In this document: positions 44,427-53,026 of the stretch, one piece after another
How positions within the stretch are numbered: position 1 is the stretch's first letter
Layout: the number at the start of each line of letters is the position of its first letter
DNA from: Stygiobacter sp. RIFOXYC2_FULL_38_25
GTDB lineage: Bacteria; Bacteroidota; Ignavibacteria; Ignavibacteriales; Melioribacteraceae
DNA length: 64,000 bases
Direction of reading: 5' to 3'
NCBI GenBank assembly: GCA_001803165.1
Contig: MHAZ01000001.1
Span: 124,001 to 188,000 of the forward strand
Position numbers and translations under genes: made by a program
The notes under the pieces: model-generated
Told to the model about the DNA's origin: nothing
Seen by the model: only the letters and a program-made list of their open reading frames with translations
The model's database searches: none

Positions 44427-45062
44427 ATGTCATCAACTCCAACTGCACATGTAGAATCCGTTGATTTCGTGATGCTGTACATTGTTGGAATTTCTGTAGT
44501 TCTGCTTTTAGGAATTACAGCTACAATGATTTACTTCGTTTTCAAATACAATAGAAAAAAAGGTCACCAGCCGGTTGATATTCATGGCAACTTTTGGCTG
44601 GAATTAATTTGGATCGCAATACCTACAGTTCTTGTCCTTTCGATGTTCTACTTCGGTTACACAAGTTTTAGAGAGATAAGAGATATTCCGGCGAATGCAT
44701 TCAAAGTTAAAGTAGAAGCAATGATGTGGAAGTTTACTTTCAAATATGAAAACGGAAAGCAAACGGATACTTTGTACGTGCCGATTAATACTCCTGTCCA
44801 TCTTGAAATGACGTCAATGGATGTTAACCATGCTTTCTTTATTCCGGCATTTAGAATAAAAGAAGATGTTATTCATAATAAGGTAAACAATCTTTACTTC
44901 AAGCCGGAAAAACTTGGCAAGTATGATGTAGCTTGTGCCGAGTACTGCGGATTGAAGCATTCTATGATGTACACCGCTGTTAAAGTTTTACCTAAACAAG
45001 AGTTTGATAATTGGTACGCAGTAAAAACTAATGCAGTACCTAACGTGAGTGAAGTAAAATAA
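44427..45062 (+). CDS. coxB: Cytochrome c oxidase subunit II
   Basis: A 211-residue subunit II with two membrane helices and a periplasmic cupredoxin domain carrying the binuclear CuA site: the first His in MDVNHAFFIPAF, then C-A-E-Y-C-G-L-K-H-S-M with two Cys, His and Met. The conserved GNFWLELIWIAIPT segment precedes the second helix. It lacks a fused cytochrome c domain, although the operon looks caa3-like; electron delivery must therefore use separate cytochromes such as the products at 40157 and 45964. Unusually, it follows subunits I, III and IV rather than preceding them. Confidence 0.96.
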   Translation: MSSTPTAHVESVDFVMLYIVGISVVLLLGITATMIYFVFKYNRKKGHQPVDIHGNFWLELIWIAIPTVLVLSMFYFGYTSFREIRDIPANAFKVKVEAMMWKFTFKYENGKQTDTLYVPINTPVHLEMTSMDVNHAFFIPAFRIKEDVIHNKVNNLYFKPEKLGKYDVACAEYCGLKHSMMYTAVKVLPKQEFDNWYAVKTNAVPNVSEVK

Positions 45063-45067
45063 ATTTT

Positions 45068-45952
45068 ATGCTCGAATACCTAAAAAAATATTGGGCTATT
45101 CCGCTGGAACTTGGAAAAGTTAGAATAACTTCCTTTGTTTCCTTAACAACATCGTTGGGTTATATTTTGTTTTCCGGGAAGATAGACCTTGGAATAATTC
45201 TTCCGACTTTTGGTGTGTTTCTTTTAGCTTCCGGCGCTTCTTGTATCAACCATTTACAAGAGCAGAAGTTTGATGCTGCAATGGATAGAACGAAAGGGAG
45301 ACCGCTGCCATCGGGAAGGATTGATTCACTTTCAACTTTGCTTCTTGGCATCAATGTATTGCTATTCGGTTCTTTGATTTTGTATTACAGCTCCAATATA
45401 GAATCGTTAATGCTCGGCTGGTTGGCAGTTTTATGGTACAATGCTTTTTACACACCTCTGAAGAGAAAGTTTGCCCTTGCTGTAGTTCCTGGTGCGCTCA
45501 TTGGTGCTATTCCACCGGTTATAGGCTGGGCAGCCGCCGGCGGTAATCCTCTCGATACTAAAATATTGATTGTTGCTTTGTTCTTTTTTATCTGGCAAGT
45601 ACCACACTTCTGGTTGCTTCTACTTCTACACGGAAAAGATTACGAGCAAGCCGGTTTCCCAACATTAACCCGATTGTTTTCTTCATTGCAAGTTAGCAGA
45701 ATCACTTTTGTCTGGATTGCAGCATTAGCATTCAGTTGCGTTTTAATTCCGCTGGCAAATATTTCAACTCAGCCGTTTACTCCGGTGCTTCTTTTTCTTT
45801 TAGCTCTTTGGCTGATTTTTGAATCCCGCGGAATACTTAATCCCTATATCGAAAAAGTTATATTCAGAAAAGCTTTTATCAGAATAAATGTTTTTGTTTT
45901 ATTGGTTGTACTGCTTATTTCAATAGATAAATTACTACTCATCGAATTTTAA
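45068..45952 (+). CDS. ctaB: Protoheme IX farnesyltransferase (heme O synthase)
   Basis: A 294-residue UbiA-family prenyltransferase that attaches a farnesyl group to heme B, making heme O for the oxidase. It has about nine membrane helices. The first aspartate-rich region is SCINHLQEQKFDAAMDRTKGRPLPSG, close to the family's N-D-x-x-D-x-x-x-D pattern; the second is YNAFYTPLKRKFALAVVPGALIGAIPPVIGW. It sits right after coxB, consistent with making cofactor for this oxidase. No CtaA (heme A synthase) is seen nearby. Confidence 0.94.
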   Translation: MLEYLKKYWAIPLELGKVRITSFVSLTTSLGYILFSGKIDLGIILPTFGVFLLASGASCINHLQEQKFDAAMDRTKGRPLPSGRIDSLSTLLLGINVLLFGSLILYYSSNIESLMLGWLAVLWYNAFYTPLKRKFALAVVPGALIGAIPPVIGWAAAGGNPLDTKILIVALFFFIWQVPHFWLLLLLHGKDYEQAGFPTLTRLFSSLQVSRITFVWIAALAFSCVLIPLANISTQPFTPVLLFLLALWLIFESRGILNPYIEKVIFRKAFIRINVFVLLVVLLISIDKLLLIEF

Positions 45953-45963
45953 TTGGTAATCAT

Positions 45964-47307
45964 ATGGATTTCTTAGACAAACTCGTTCTGCCGCAATCAG
46001 CTCATCACATGGTGCTGATTAAATATTTGTTGGTACTAGCAAACATTCTTTTGGTGCCATACTTAAGTGTCTTAACCGGCTCGTTGATTTTTTCAATATA
46101 CTTTAAGAAGCAAGCCGAGAAGAAGAATAATCCGCACGCTTATAGATTTTCTAAAGAGCTAGTGGATTTGGTTACCTTCAATAAAAGTGTTGCTGTTGCA
46201 TTAGGCATTGTTCCTCTTCTCAGTTCATCATTCGGCTATGCCCAGCTTCTGCATCTCTCAAACTTTGAAGTCTCTAACTATTTACTTCTTTCCGCATTGC
46301 TATTACTTGCTGCGATTGTGATGATTTTTACTTTTAAGTACTCATTTCATTTCAAAGACATTTTCAAAGTAGCCGATGAAAAGGGAATAGGTTCTTCTGA
46401 GTTTGAGAAGGAACAAATCAACAAGTATTCTGTGAACACCAATTCGATGAACCGCAAAGCCGGAAAGATTGCTCTCTACGCAACAATTTTTGCGGTTTAC
46501 TTTTATGTTGGTGCAGTACAATTGGCAATTGATTCAGAGCGCTGGACTGCCGGTACAAATGTGTTTTCAATTGTCTTTTCTTTATCAACGGTTGTTAACT
46601 TTTTACAATTCTTTGTTGGCTCTCTCGCATTAACTTCCATAGTTGTGCTTTATAAGTATTTCAGACCAAATTCCGATGTGAAAGGTGAGGGCGAGTATTT
46701 CGATTACATTAAAAAGTTTTCATTGAGCAATTCGCTAATCCTTACAATAGCATTCCCTTTGATGATTGCTCTCGGAACTGTTGTTAAGACTAAGCTTGCA
46801 CTTTCATTCATGGTTTTTGCTTATGCTATAGCTGCTATTATTCTTTTATTGTTTGTAAGCAGCTTAATTTATTTTATGTTAAAAGAGAACCACTTGAAAT
46901 ACAACCTTGCAGTTCTGTTCTTATATGTTGTAGTGTTTGCTTTGCTGATAATCAAAGACCAATATGCTTTTGACACATCTACACAGAAACATTTTGCTGT
47001 ACTTGCGGCAAATTATACAGACTATGAAACTAACTTAAAAGCGGATTTGGGAATTGGTCCGGCAATTAGCGGAGCCGATATTTATAATGGACGCTGTATT
47101 GCTTGCCATAATTTTGATAAAAAAGTAGTTGGTCCGCCTTATAATGAAACATTGCCTAAGTATGAGGGAAAGAAAGCAGATTTGGTTAAATATATTTTGA
47201 GCCCGGTAAAGATTAATCCGGCTTATCCGGCAATGCCAAACCAAGGGCTAAAACCAAAAGAGGCTGAAGCGATAGCTGACTATATTTTAGCTACTTATAA
47301 AAAGTAA
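45964..47307 (+). CDS. Polytopic membrane protein with C-terminal monoheme cytochrome c domain
   Basis: A 447-residue protein with about eight predicted membrane helices in the first 340 residues and a class I cytochrome c domain at the end (CIACH at residues 378-382, with a PAMPNQGL methionine segment, and AEAIADYILATYKK). The helical part contains paired His at residues 14-15 (SAHHMVLI) but no NrfD, UbiA or oxidase motif that I recognise. The position at the end of the ACIII-oxidase operon suggests electron transfer to or from the oxidase. What the membrane part does is unknown; quinol, heme b or simple anchoring are possibilities. A terminator follows. Confidence 0.85.
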   Translation: MDFLDKLVLPQSAHHMVLIKYLLVLANILLVPYLSVLTGSLIFSIYFKKQAEKKNNPHAYRFSKELVDLVTFNKSVAVALGIVPLLSSSFGYAQLLHLSNFEVSNYLLLSALLLLAAIVMIFTFKYSFHFKDIFKVADEKGIGSSEFEKEQINKYSVNTNSMNRKAGKIALYATIFAVYFYVGAVQLAIDSERWTAGTNVFSIVFSLSTVVNFLQFFVGSLALTSIVVLYKYFRPNSDVKGEGEYFDYIKKFSLSNSLILTIAFPLMIALGTVVKTKLALSFMVFAYAIAAIILLLFVSSLIYFMLKENHLKYNLAVLFLYVVVFALLIIKDQYAFDTSTQKHFAVLAANYTDYETNLKADLGIGPAISGADIYNGRCIACHNFDKKVVGPPYNETLPKYEGKKADLVKYILSPVKINPAYPAMPNQGLKPKEAEAIADYILATYKK

Positions 47308-47323
47308 GCAAAATTTTATAGAT

Positions 47324-47353
47324 GGGATGCGGTTAGCATCCCTTCTTTATTTT
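47324..47353 (+). terminator. Intrinsic terminator ending the respiratory operon
   Basis: GGGATGC at 47324-47330 pairs with GCATCCC at 47336-47342 across a GGTTA loop, followed by a T-rich stretch. It lies 16 nt after the stop of the polytopic cytochrome c gene and before prmC. Confidence 0.82.
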
Positions 47354-47370
47354 AAACACGCCTAAAACAC

Positions 47371-48222
47371 ATGCTAACAATTCTTGACGCAATTAAATTA
47401 TCCACCGACTACTTAGAGAAAAAAGGAATAGAATCAGCGCGTTTAAATTCCGAATTAATGCTTGCTGAAATTCTAAACTGTAAGAGGTTGGACTTATATT
47501 TAAAATTCGAACAGCCGCTACAAGAATATGAGGTTGATAAATTGCGCGAATGGATTGCACGGCGTGGAAAATTTGAACCGCTGCAATATATCATCGGTAA
47601 AGCTGATTTCTACGGGGCTCAGTTTAATGTGAACAGTTTAGTTCTAATACCAAGACCGGAAACGGAAATCTTAGTTGATAGAATTATTGTTCAAAACAAA
47701 AATAGGGGAAGCCTTAAAATTTTGGATATTGGAACCGGAAGCGGAATAATTCCAATCGTTCTAGCTCTTCATATTCCGGACGCAACCATTTGCGCAATTG
47801 ATAACTCTAATGATGCAATTGAAGTAGCTAAGCAAAACGCTGTAATGAACAATGTAGCCGAGAGAATAGAATTTCTTACAACGGATTTATTCTCAGCGCA
47901 ATTTGAAGATGAATCATTCGACATTATTGTTTCCAATCCGCCTTATGTTGCGTTAGATGAATATGGAACGCTTCAAAAGGAAATTGTAGATTACGAACCG
48001 AAACAAGCTGTAACTGATATGGGTAACGGATTGAAGTTCTATTCGTACATTTCTGGAAAAGCCAAATCTTGGTTAAAGAAAGGAGGGAAACTTTATTTTG
48101 AAGTTGGTAAGGATCAGTACGAAACGGTAAAAAGATTTATGAGCGAGAATGGTTTCGAAAATATTTCCGCTGTTAAGGATTTGTTGAGCATTGATAGAGT
48201 AGTAATTGGTGAGAAGCAATGA
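47371..48222 (+). CDS. prmC: Peptide chain release factor N5-glutamine methyltransferase
   Basis: PrmC methylates the glutamine of the GGQ motif in release factors. The 283-residue protein has the N-terminal helical domain (LDAIKLSTDYLEKKGIESA, LEWIARRGKFEPLQYI-like) and the SAM-binding methyltransferase domain with VLIPRPETEILVD, LDIGTGSGIIPIVLAL and the substrate motif NPPYVALDEYG. It begins 18 nt after the operon terminator and overlaps dtd by four bases. Confidence 0.95.
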   Translation: MLTILDAIKLSTDYLEKKGIESARLNSELMLAEILNCKRLDLYLKFEQPLQEYEVDKLREWIARRGKFEPLQYIIGKADFYGAQFNVNSLVLIPRPETEILVDRIIVQNKNRGSLKILDIGTGSGIIPIVLALHIPDATICAIDNSNDAIEVAKQNAVMNNVAERIEFLTTDLFSAQFEDESFDIIVSNPPYVALDEYGTLQKEIVDYEPKQAVTDMGNGLKFYSYISGKAKSWLKKGGKLYFEVGKDQYETVKRFMSENGFENISAVKDLLSIDRVVIGEKQ

Positions 48223-48674
48223 GAGCGCTGATACAAAGAGTAAGTTCCGGCAGCGTTGATATTCCCTCTGAAAAATATTTTGCTTCGATAGGAAAAGGAA
48301 TGGTAATCCTACTGGGAGTAAAAGTTGGCGATTTGGAAGAAGACGCATTGTTTGTTGCTGATAAATGTTCGAATTTGCGAATATTTGAAGATGATAATGA
48401 GAAAATGAATTTAGCTTTGAATGAGATTGGCGGAGAAGTGCTGGTTATTTCTCAATTCACTTTGTATGGTGACACTCAAAAAGGAAACCGCCCAAGTTTT
48501 ATTGAAGCAGCAAGACCGGAAGTAGCAATTCCACTATACGAAAAGTTTATTGAGCGGATGAAGCAGAACATAGGCAGCGAAAAAGTTAAGGCGGGTATAT
48601 TTGGTTCAATGATGACAGTATCAATCAATAATGATGGTCCAGTTACAGTTATTATTGAATCGAAAGAGAAGTGA
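48219..48674 (+). CDS. dtd: D-aminoacyl-tRNA deacylase
   Basis: A 151-residue proofreading enzyme that releases D-amino acids and glycine mischarged on tRNA. The family signatures are evident: MRALIQRVSSGSVDI, GKGMVILLGVKVGD, the SQFTLYGDTQKGNRPSF active-site segment, and the C-terminal cross-subunit NNDGPVTVIIES with the Gly-Pro motif. The usual length is about 145-150. The ATG overlaps the prmC stop. Confidence 0.96.
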   Translation: MRALIQRVSSGSVDIPSEKYFASIGKGMVILLGVKVGDLEEDALFVADKCSNLRIFEDDNEKMNLALNEIGGEVLVISQFTLYGDTQKGNRPSFIEAARPEVAIPLYEKFIERMKQNIGSEKVKAGIFGSMMTVSINNDGPVTVIIESKEK

Positions 48675-48680
48675 GGCGCA

Positions 48681-49583
48681 TTGAATTCAACTTTGATGAT
48701 ATTCATAGACGGAATTGGGATTGGGAATCCGGACAAAGTTAATAATCCTTTCTTCAGATATAATTTCAAAACGTTTTCAGAAATATTTGGCTCGATTCCT
48801 CATCTCGGCAATCAATATTTAGAAAGCAAGAATGCCTTTGTCTTCCCAGTGGATGCATTATTGGGAGTTGAAGGAATTCCATTAAGCGGAACCGGGCAGA
48901 CTTCGATATTTTGTGGAATAAACGCACCAAAATTTATTGGCAAACACTTTGGACCCTATCCATATTCTACTTTAGTGCCGGAGATTAAAGAGAAAAATAT
49001 ATTTGCCGAATTTATGCGTAAGAAAAAAAAAGTAGCTTTTGCTAATGCTTACCCTCAAGTATTTTTTGATTATGTTAATTCCGGCAGAAGACGCCTTAGT
49101 GTTACAACTCTAAGTTGTTTATTGAGTGATGTTAAACTCAATAGAATTGCAGATTTGCACCGGGGTAATGCCTTAAGCGCGGAGATTGATAATGAGCGCC
49201 TAACCAAACGCATGGGTTATAAACTCCCGATAATAAAACCCCAAACCGCCGCAAAGAGGTTACTGAATATTGCCGGCAAAAATCACTTCACACTTTTCGA
49301 AATATTCCATACCGATCATCTTGGGCATGGTAGAAATAGTGAAATGCTGGAATACTTTTCTAAAGTTCTTGATGAGTTTCTTTTTTCCGTTATTACCAAG
49401 CTGCCTAAAAATGTTACGCTGCTAATTTGTTCTGATCATGGTAATTATGAAGACTTATCAATCAAGATGCATACAAAAAATCCGGCTATTGGTTTAGCTG
49501 CCGGAAAGAATGCCGAATCACTCGCGCAGAAGATCAAATCTCTGGTTGATATTAAAGAAGCAATTCTGGAGAATCATCCGTGA
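48681..49583 (+). CDS. Alkaline-phosphatase-superfamily metalloenzyme
   Basis: A 300-residue protein of the phosphatase/phosphopentomutase/phosphoglycerate-mutase superfamily. The N-terminal IFIDGIGIG supplies a metal-binding Asp, LSGTGQTSIFCG gives the nucleophile-type Thr/Ser position, HTDHLGHGRN supplies Asp and His ligands, and LICSDHGNYED provides the final D-H pair. It is shorter than iPGM or DeoB and lacks their cap domain signatures. The substrate is unknown. The TTG start at 48681 follows GAGGCG, and the stop overlaps comEC by four bases. Confidence 0.78.
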   Translation: MNSTLMIFIDGIGIGNPDKVNNPFFRYNFKTFSEIFGSIPHLGNQYLESKNAFVFPVDALLGVEGIPLSGTGQTSIFCGINAPKFIGKHFGPYPYSTLVPEIKEKNIFAEFMRKKKKVAFANAYPQVFFDYVNSGRRRLSVTTLSCLLSDVKLNRIADLHRGNALSAEIDNERLTKRMGYKLPIIKPQTAAKRLLNIAGKNHFTLFEIFHTDHLGHGRNSEMLEYFSKVLDEFLFSVITKLPKNVTLLICSDHGNYEDLSIKMHTKNPAIGLAAGKNAESLAQKIKSLVDIKEAILENHP

Positions 49584-51973
49584 AAGATTATCCACTCATA
49601 AAGTTTACTTTATTATTTATCAGTGGAATCCTACTTCAATATTACGGCTCATTCGAACATAACTACTTACTGCTGCTTTTCATTTTGCTAATTGCAATTT
49701 CTGCTATACTTACATTTATTCCGAAAGACTTTTGCAAATCCATTTCCAACATTTCAGTCATGTTGTCGGCTCTGTTGTTAGGAGCGGTAATGTATACAAC
49801 CACAACTCTGGAAAAAGTACATTATCCATTTAGAACTCCAAAAATTAAAAGCGCGCAAGTGTTTGGCAGCATTGGCAAAATTGAATTGATTAGAGAAGGA
49901 AGGATAACATTCTTCATTAACTCTGATTCCTTGAGAGTTGGACTAAAAACGTACAAGAGCAAAACAAAAATCTTATGCAATATTTATGATTCTCAAAAAG
50001 AAATAAATAGTCTGTATAGCGATTTGAAAGTTGGCAACCATGCGGTGTTTACATCTACAATAAGCCGACCTAAGAATACCCGCAATCCATATGAGTTTGA
50101 CTATGAGAAATACCTCAATGACCGCGGAGTGTCTGTTCTAGCAACAGCCTATAGTACAGAAAGCATTCATGTGAATCATCAGGTTGTTTCAACCTTCAAA
50201 AACTCTATTCATGAAATAAGAAAGTACTTAGATAATAAAATTACAACACTACATAACCAGACTACGGAAGGATTGCTACGAGGCTTGTTATTAGCGGATA
50301 GAAGCGGCATAGACTATAACACTAATTCGGATTTCATGAATGCCGGAGTTGTTCATGTCCTTTCTGTTTCGGGACTGCATGTTGGCTACATAGTAATCAT
50401 TTTTCTATTTCTGTTTAACCGCTTTAATTTATACTGGCGCGTTTCGCTAACCATAATTGGCTTATTTGCTTACATGATCATTACCGGTTCAGAAGCGCCG
50501 GTATTTCGTTCAACTATCATGGCAAGCGTTATACTCATCACCCCATTTCTTGGTAGGGAATCGAGCAGTTACAACACACTCTCTTTGGCAGCGTTAATTA
50601 TTTTGTTGCTAAATCCCGTTGAACTATTTAACCCCAGCTTCCAGCTCTCTTTCTCTGCAATTTTGGCGCTTATTATTTTCTTCCCGATAATTAAGAAAGT
50701 TGTGTACGCTCGTAAATATTCCGGCAAATTTTTGAATTACTTCCTACTGTTTTTGGGCTCAACTTTCGTTGCTCAAATTGGAACGCTGCCATTTACTTTA
50801 TCATATTTTGGCAGAATATCGCTAACATCATTAGCAGCCAATTTCTTTGTAATTCCAATTTCGGGTGTTATAGTAGGATTGGGAATTGTATCGCTCGCAC
50901 TTTCTACAGTCTCTTTCTGGCTTGCCGGTATTTATGCTTCTTGCAATGAATTTCTGACTTACTTGTTGTTTCTTATCGTCCGCTTTTTCGGCAATCCGAA
51001 TTACTCATTTATCAGTATCAAGCAGTTTTCCCTTTACGACAGTATAATGTTCTATTTATCGTTGGGCATTTTAGTTACCTCGTGGAAGAAATTCCAAAGT
51101 ATAAAAGCTAAGGTGGTATTTATCTTTCTTTTTGTTGGCTTAACTTTTACAATTATTCAATTTGATGATCAAGAGCTATTAACCACGAACAAACTTACAA
51201 TAGTCAGCATAGATGTTGGACAAGGGGATGCTTTTCTCATCAAGTTTCCAAATGGTAAAACTGCTTTGGTGGATGCCGGTGATGCAACTCTCCGGTTTGA
51301 TAACGGAAAGCGTGTAATCCTTCCTCTATTAGAAAAACTTGGCGTAGATAAAATTGATTATGCTTTCATTTCGCACATTGATGCAGACCACTACATGGGT
51401 GTACTAAGTCTAATTAAGGAGAAAAAAATTGCTGAGCTGTTTAAGCCGGAGATAAATCCAACAAAGCAGAACGATCTGGACTTCGAAGGAATATTAAAAA
51501 GGAACGGAATTCCGGTTCACTATTACAAACATGAAAGTTTAGCCATTGGTAACGCCAAATTGTATTTCTTGCATAGCAATTTGCAAAGTGGCGATTCAGA
51601 ATCTTCCAATGATAACAGCGGCGTATTCAAATTAGTTTATGCTAAAAATTCCATTCTGTTCACCGGTGATGCCGGTGTAAAGGTTGAAGAGAAATACATT
51701 GCTAAGTATGGAAAATTCCTAAAATCAAATATTCTAAAAGTCGGTCACCATGGAAGTAAAACGAGTTCTTCCGGGAATTTTCTCCAATCGGTATCACCTA
51801 AATATGCTTTAATAAGTGCCGGAATAATGAACAAATTTCATCATCCATCTAATGATGTTTTGGATAGATTACGTAAGTTGCATACGAAAATTCTAAGGAC
51901 TGACGAGCTTGGAGCAAGTATAATTAGCTCGGACGGTTCTAATTTTGAAATTGTTGATTGGAGAAACAACTAA
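49580..51973 (+). CDS. comEC: ComEC/Rec2-type DNA uptake channel
   Basis: A 797-residue polytopic membrane protein related to the ComEC channel, which passes single-stranded DNA across the inner membrane in natural transformation. It has the N-terminal soluble OB-like part (residues about 100-200), the Competence helical domain (VVHVLSVSGLHVGYIVI, ITGSEAPVFRSTIMASVIL, FNPSFQLSFSAILALI) and a C-terminal metallo-beta-lactamase-like domain from about residue 540 (SIDVGQGDAFLIKFPNG, VDAGDA, SHIDADHYMG, LFTGDAG, KVGHHGSKTSSS). All three modules are present. It starts at a GTG overlapping the upstream stop. No other competence gene is seen in the window. Confidence 0.93.
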   Translation: MKDYPLIKFTLLFISGILLQYYGSFEHNYLLLLFILLIAISAILTFIPKDFCKSISNISVMLSALLLGAVMYTTTTLEKVHYPFRTPKIKSAQVFGSIGKIELIREGRITFFINSDSLRVGLKTYKSKTKILCNIYDSQKEINSLYSDLKVGNHAVFTSTISRPKNTRNPYEFDYEKYLNDRGVSVLATAYSTESIHVNHQVVSTFKNSIHEIRKYLDNKITTLHNQTTEGLLRGLLLADRSGIDYNTNSDFMNAGVVHVLSVSGLHVGYIVIIFLFLFNRFNLYWRVSLTIIGLFAYMIITGSEAPVFRSTIMASVILITPFLGRESSSYNTLSLAALIILLLNPVELFNPSFQLSFSAILALIIFFPIIKKVVYARKYSGKFLNYFLLFLGSTFVAQIGTLPFTLSYFGRISLTSLAANFFVIPISGVIVGLGIVSLALSTVSFWLAGIYASCNEFLTYLLFLIVRFFGNPNYSFISIKQFSLYDSIMFYLSLGILVTSWKKFQSIKAKVVFIFLFVGLTFTIIQFDDQELLTTNKLTIVSIDVGQGDAFLIKFPNGKTALVDAGDATLRFDNGKRVILPLLEKLGVDKIDYAFISHIDADHYMGVLSLIKEKKIAELFKPEINPTKQNDLDFEGILKRNGIPVHYYKHESLAIGNAKLYFLHSNLQSGDSESSNDNSGVFKLVYAKNSILFTGDAGVKVEEKYIAKYGKFLKSNILKVGHHGSKTSSSGNFLQSVSPKYALISAGIMNKFHHPSNDVLDRLRKLHTKILRTDELGASIISSDGSNFEIVDWRNN

Positions 51974-51975
51974 GC

Positions 51976-53001
51976 ATGAATTCCGAATTACTGATAAAAG
52001 AAGACTATTCCTTACGGGATTATAATACGTTCAATCTGGACACCACAGCTAAAAAATTTATCGAGCTAAAAGACGATGATGAGATTGAATATTTTATTCA
52101 GTCTGAATTTTTGAAAGAGGGGATTTTAATTTTAGGCGGCGGGAGTAACTTATTACTCTTAAATGATTTCAACGGTATAGTTGCCCATCTATCGAATAAA
52201 GGTATTCGTGTTCTCAATGAATCTGTTGAAGATGTAATTGTAGAATGTGAAGCCGGAGAGATTTGGGATGATGTTGTTTCTTTCTGTGTAGAGAATAAAT
52301 TTTATGGAATAGAAAACTTAGCTTTAATTCCCGGTACAATAGGCGCTGCACCAATACAGAATATTGGAGCATACGGTGTTGAAATTAAGGATGTGCTTGT
52401 AAGTGTTGAGGGATTCGATCTGATTAGCCGTGAAAAGCGAGTACTTACCGTAGCTGAATGTGAACTGGATTACCGCTCAAGCATTTTTAAAACTACATTG
52501 AAGGGCAGATTCCTCATATCAAAAGTGAAGCTTAGGTTATCGAGAAAGAAAAAATTCCATCTTAACTACCGTGCATTAAATGAAAAATTTGGCAAAAGAT
52601 CGGTAGATCAAATCAGCATTGAAGATGTAAGTTCCTACATCAAAAAAATAAGAACAGAAAAATTGCCGGATTATAAAATACTGGGCAACGCCGGCAGCTT
52701 TTTCAAGAATCCCGAAGTATCGCCGGAACAATTAGCTGAACTAAAAAAAGAACATCATGATATAGTTTCTTTTGCCACTACTGCCGGAACATATAAGTTA
52801 GCTGCCGGATGGCTAATAGAAGAGTGCGGCTTCAAAGGAAAACGAATTGGTAATGTTAGCTGTTACGAAAAACAAGCGCTTGTAATTGTAAATCACGGCG
52901 GCGCAACCGGAAAGGAAATCAAAGAATATTCGGAAAGAATTCAAGGGGCAGTTAAAAATAAATTTGGTATTAATTTAACACCGGAAGTAAATATAATTTA
53001 A
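51976..53001 (+). CDS. murB: UDP-N-acetylenolpyruvoylglucosamine reductase
   Basis: MurB reduces UDP-GlcNAc-enolpyruvate to UDP-MurNAc, a peptidoglycan precursor step. The 341-residue FAD enzyme shows the FAD-binding ILGGGSNLLLL, IPGTIGAAPIQNIGAYGVE, LDYRSSIFK, LGNAGSFFKNPEVS with the catalytic Ser, and the C-terminal AAGWLIEECGFKG. This is the longer type I form. A longer reading frame starts at 51958 inside comEC, but the ATG at 51976, three bases after the comEC stop, is the likelier start. Confidence 0.95.
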   Translation: MNSELLIKEDYSLRDYNTFNLDTTAKKFIELKDDDEIEYFIQSEFLKEGILILGGGSNLLLLNDFNGIVAHLSNKGIRVLNESVEDVIVECEAGEIWDDVVSFCVENKFYGIENLALIPGTIGAAPIQNIGAYGVEIKDVLVSVEGFDLISREKRVLTVAECELDYRSSIFKTTLKGRFLISKVKLRLSRKKKFHLNYRALNEKFGKRSVDQISIEDVSSYIKKIRTEKLPDYKILGNAGSFFKNPEVSPEQLAELKKEHHDIVSFATTAGTYKLAAGWLIEECGFKGKRIGNVSCYEKQALVIVNHGGATGKEIKEYSERIQGAVKNKFGINLTPEVNII

Positions 53002-53026
53002 CTACTTACTTAATTCTGAGGAAACT

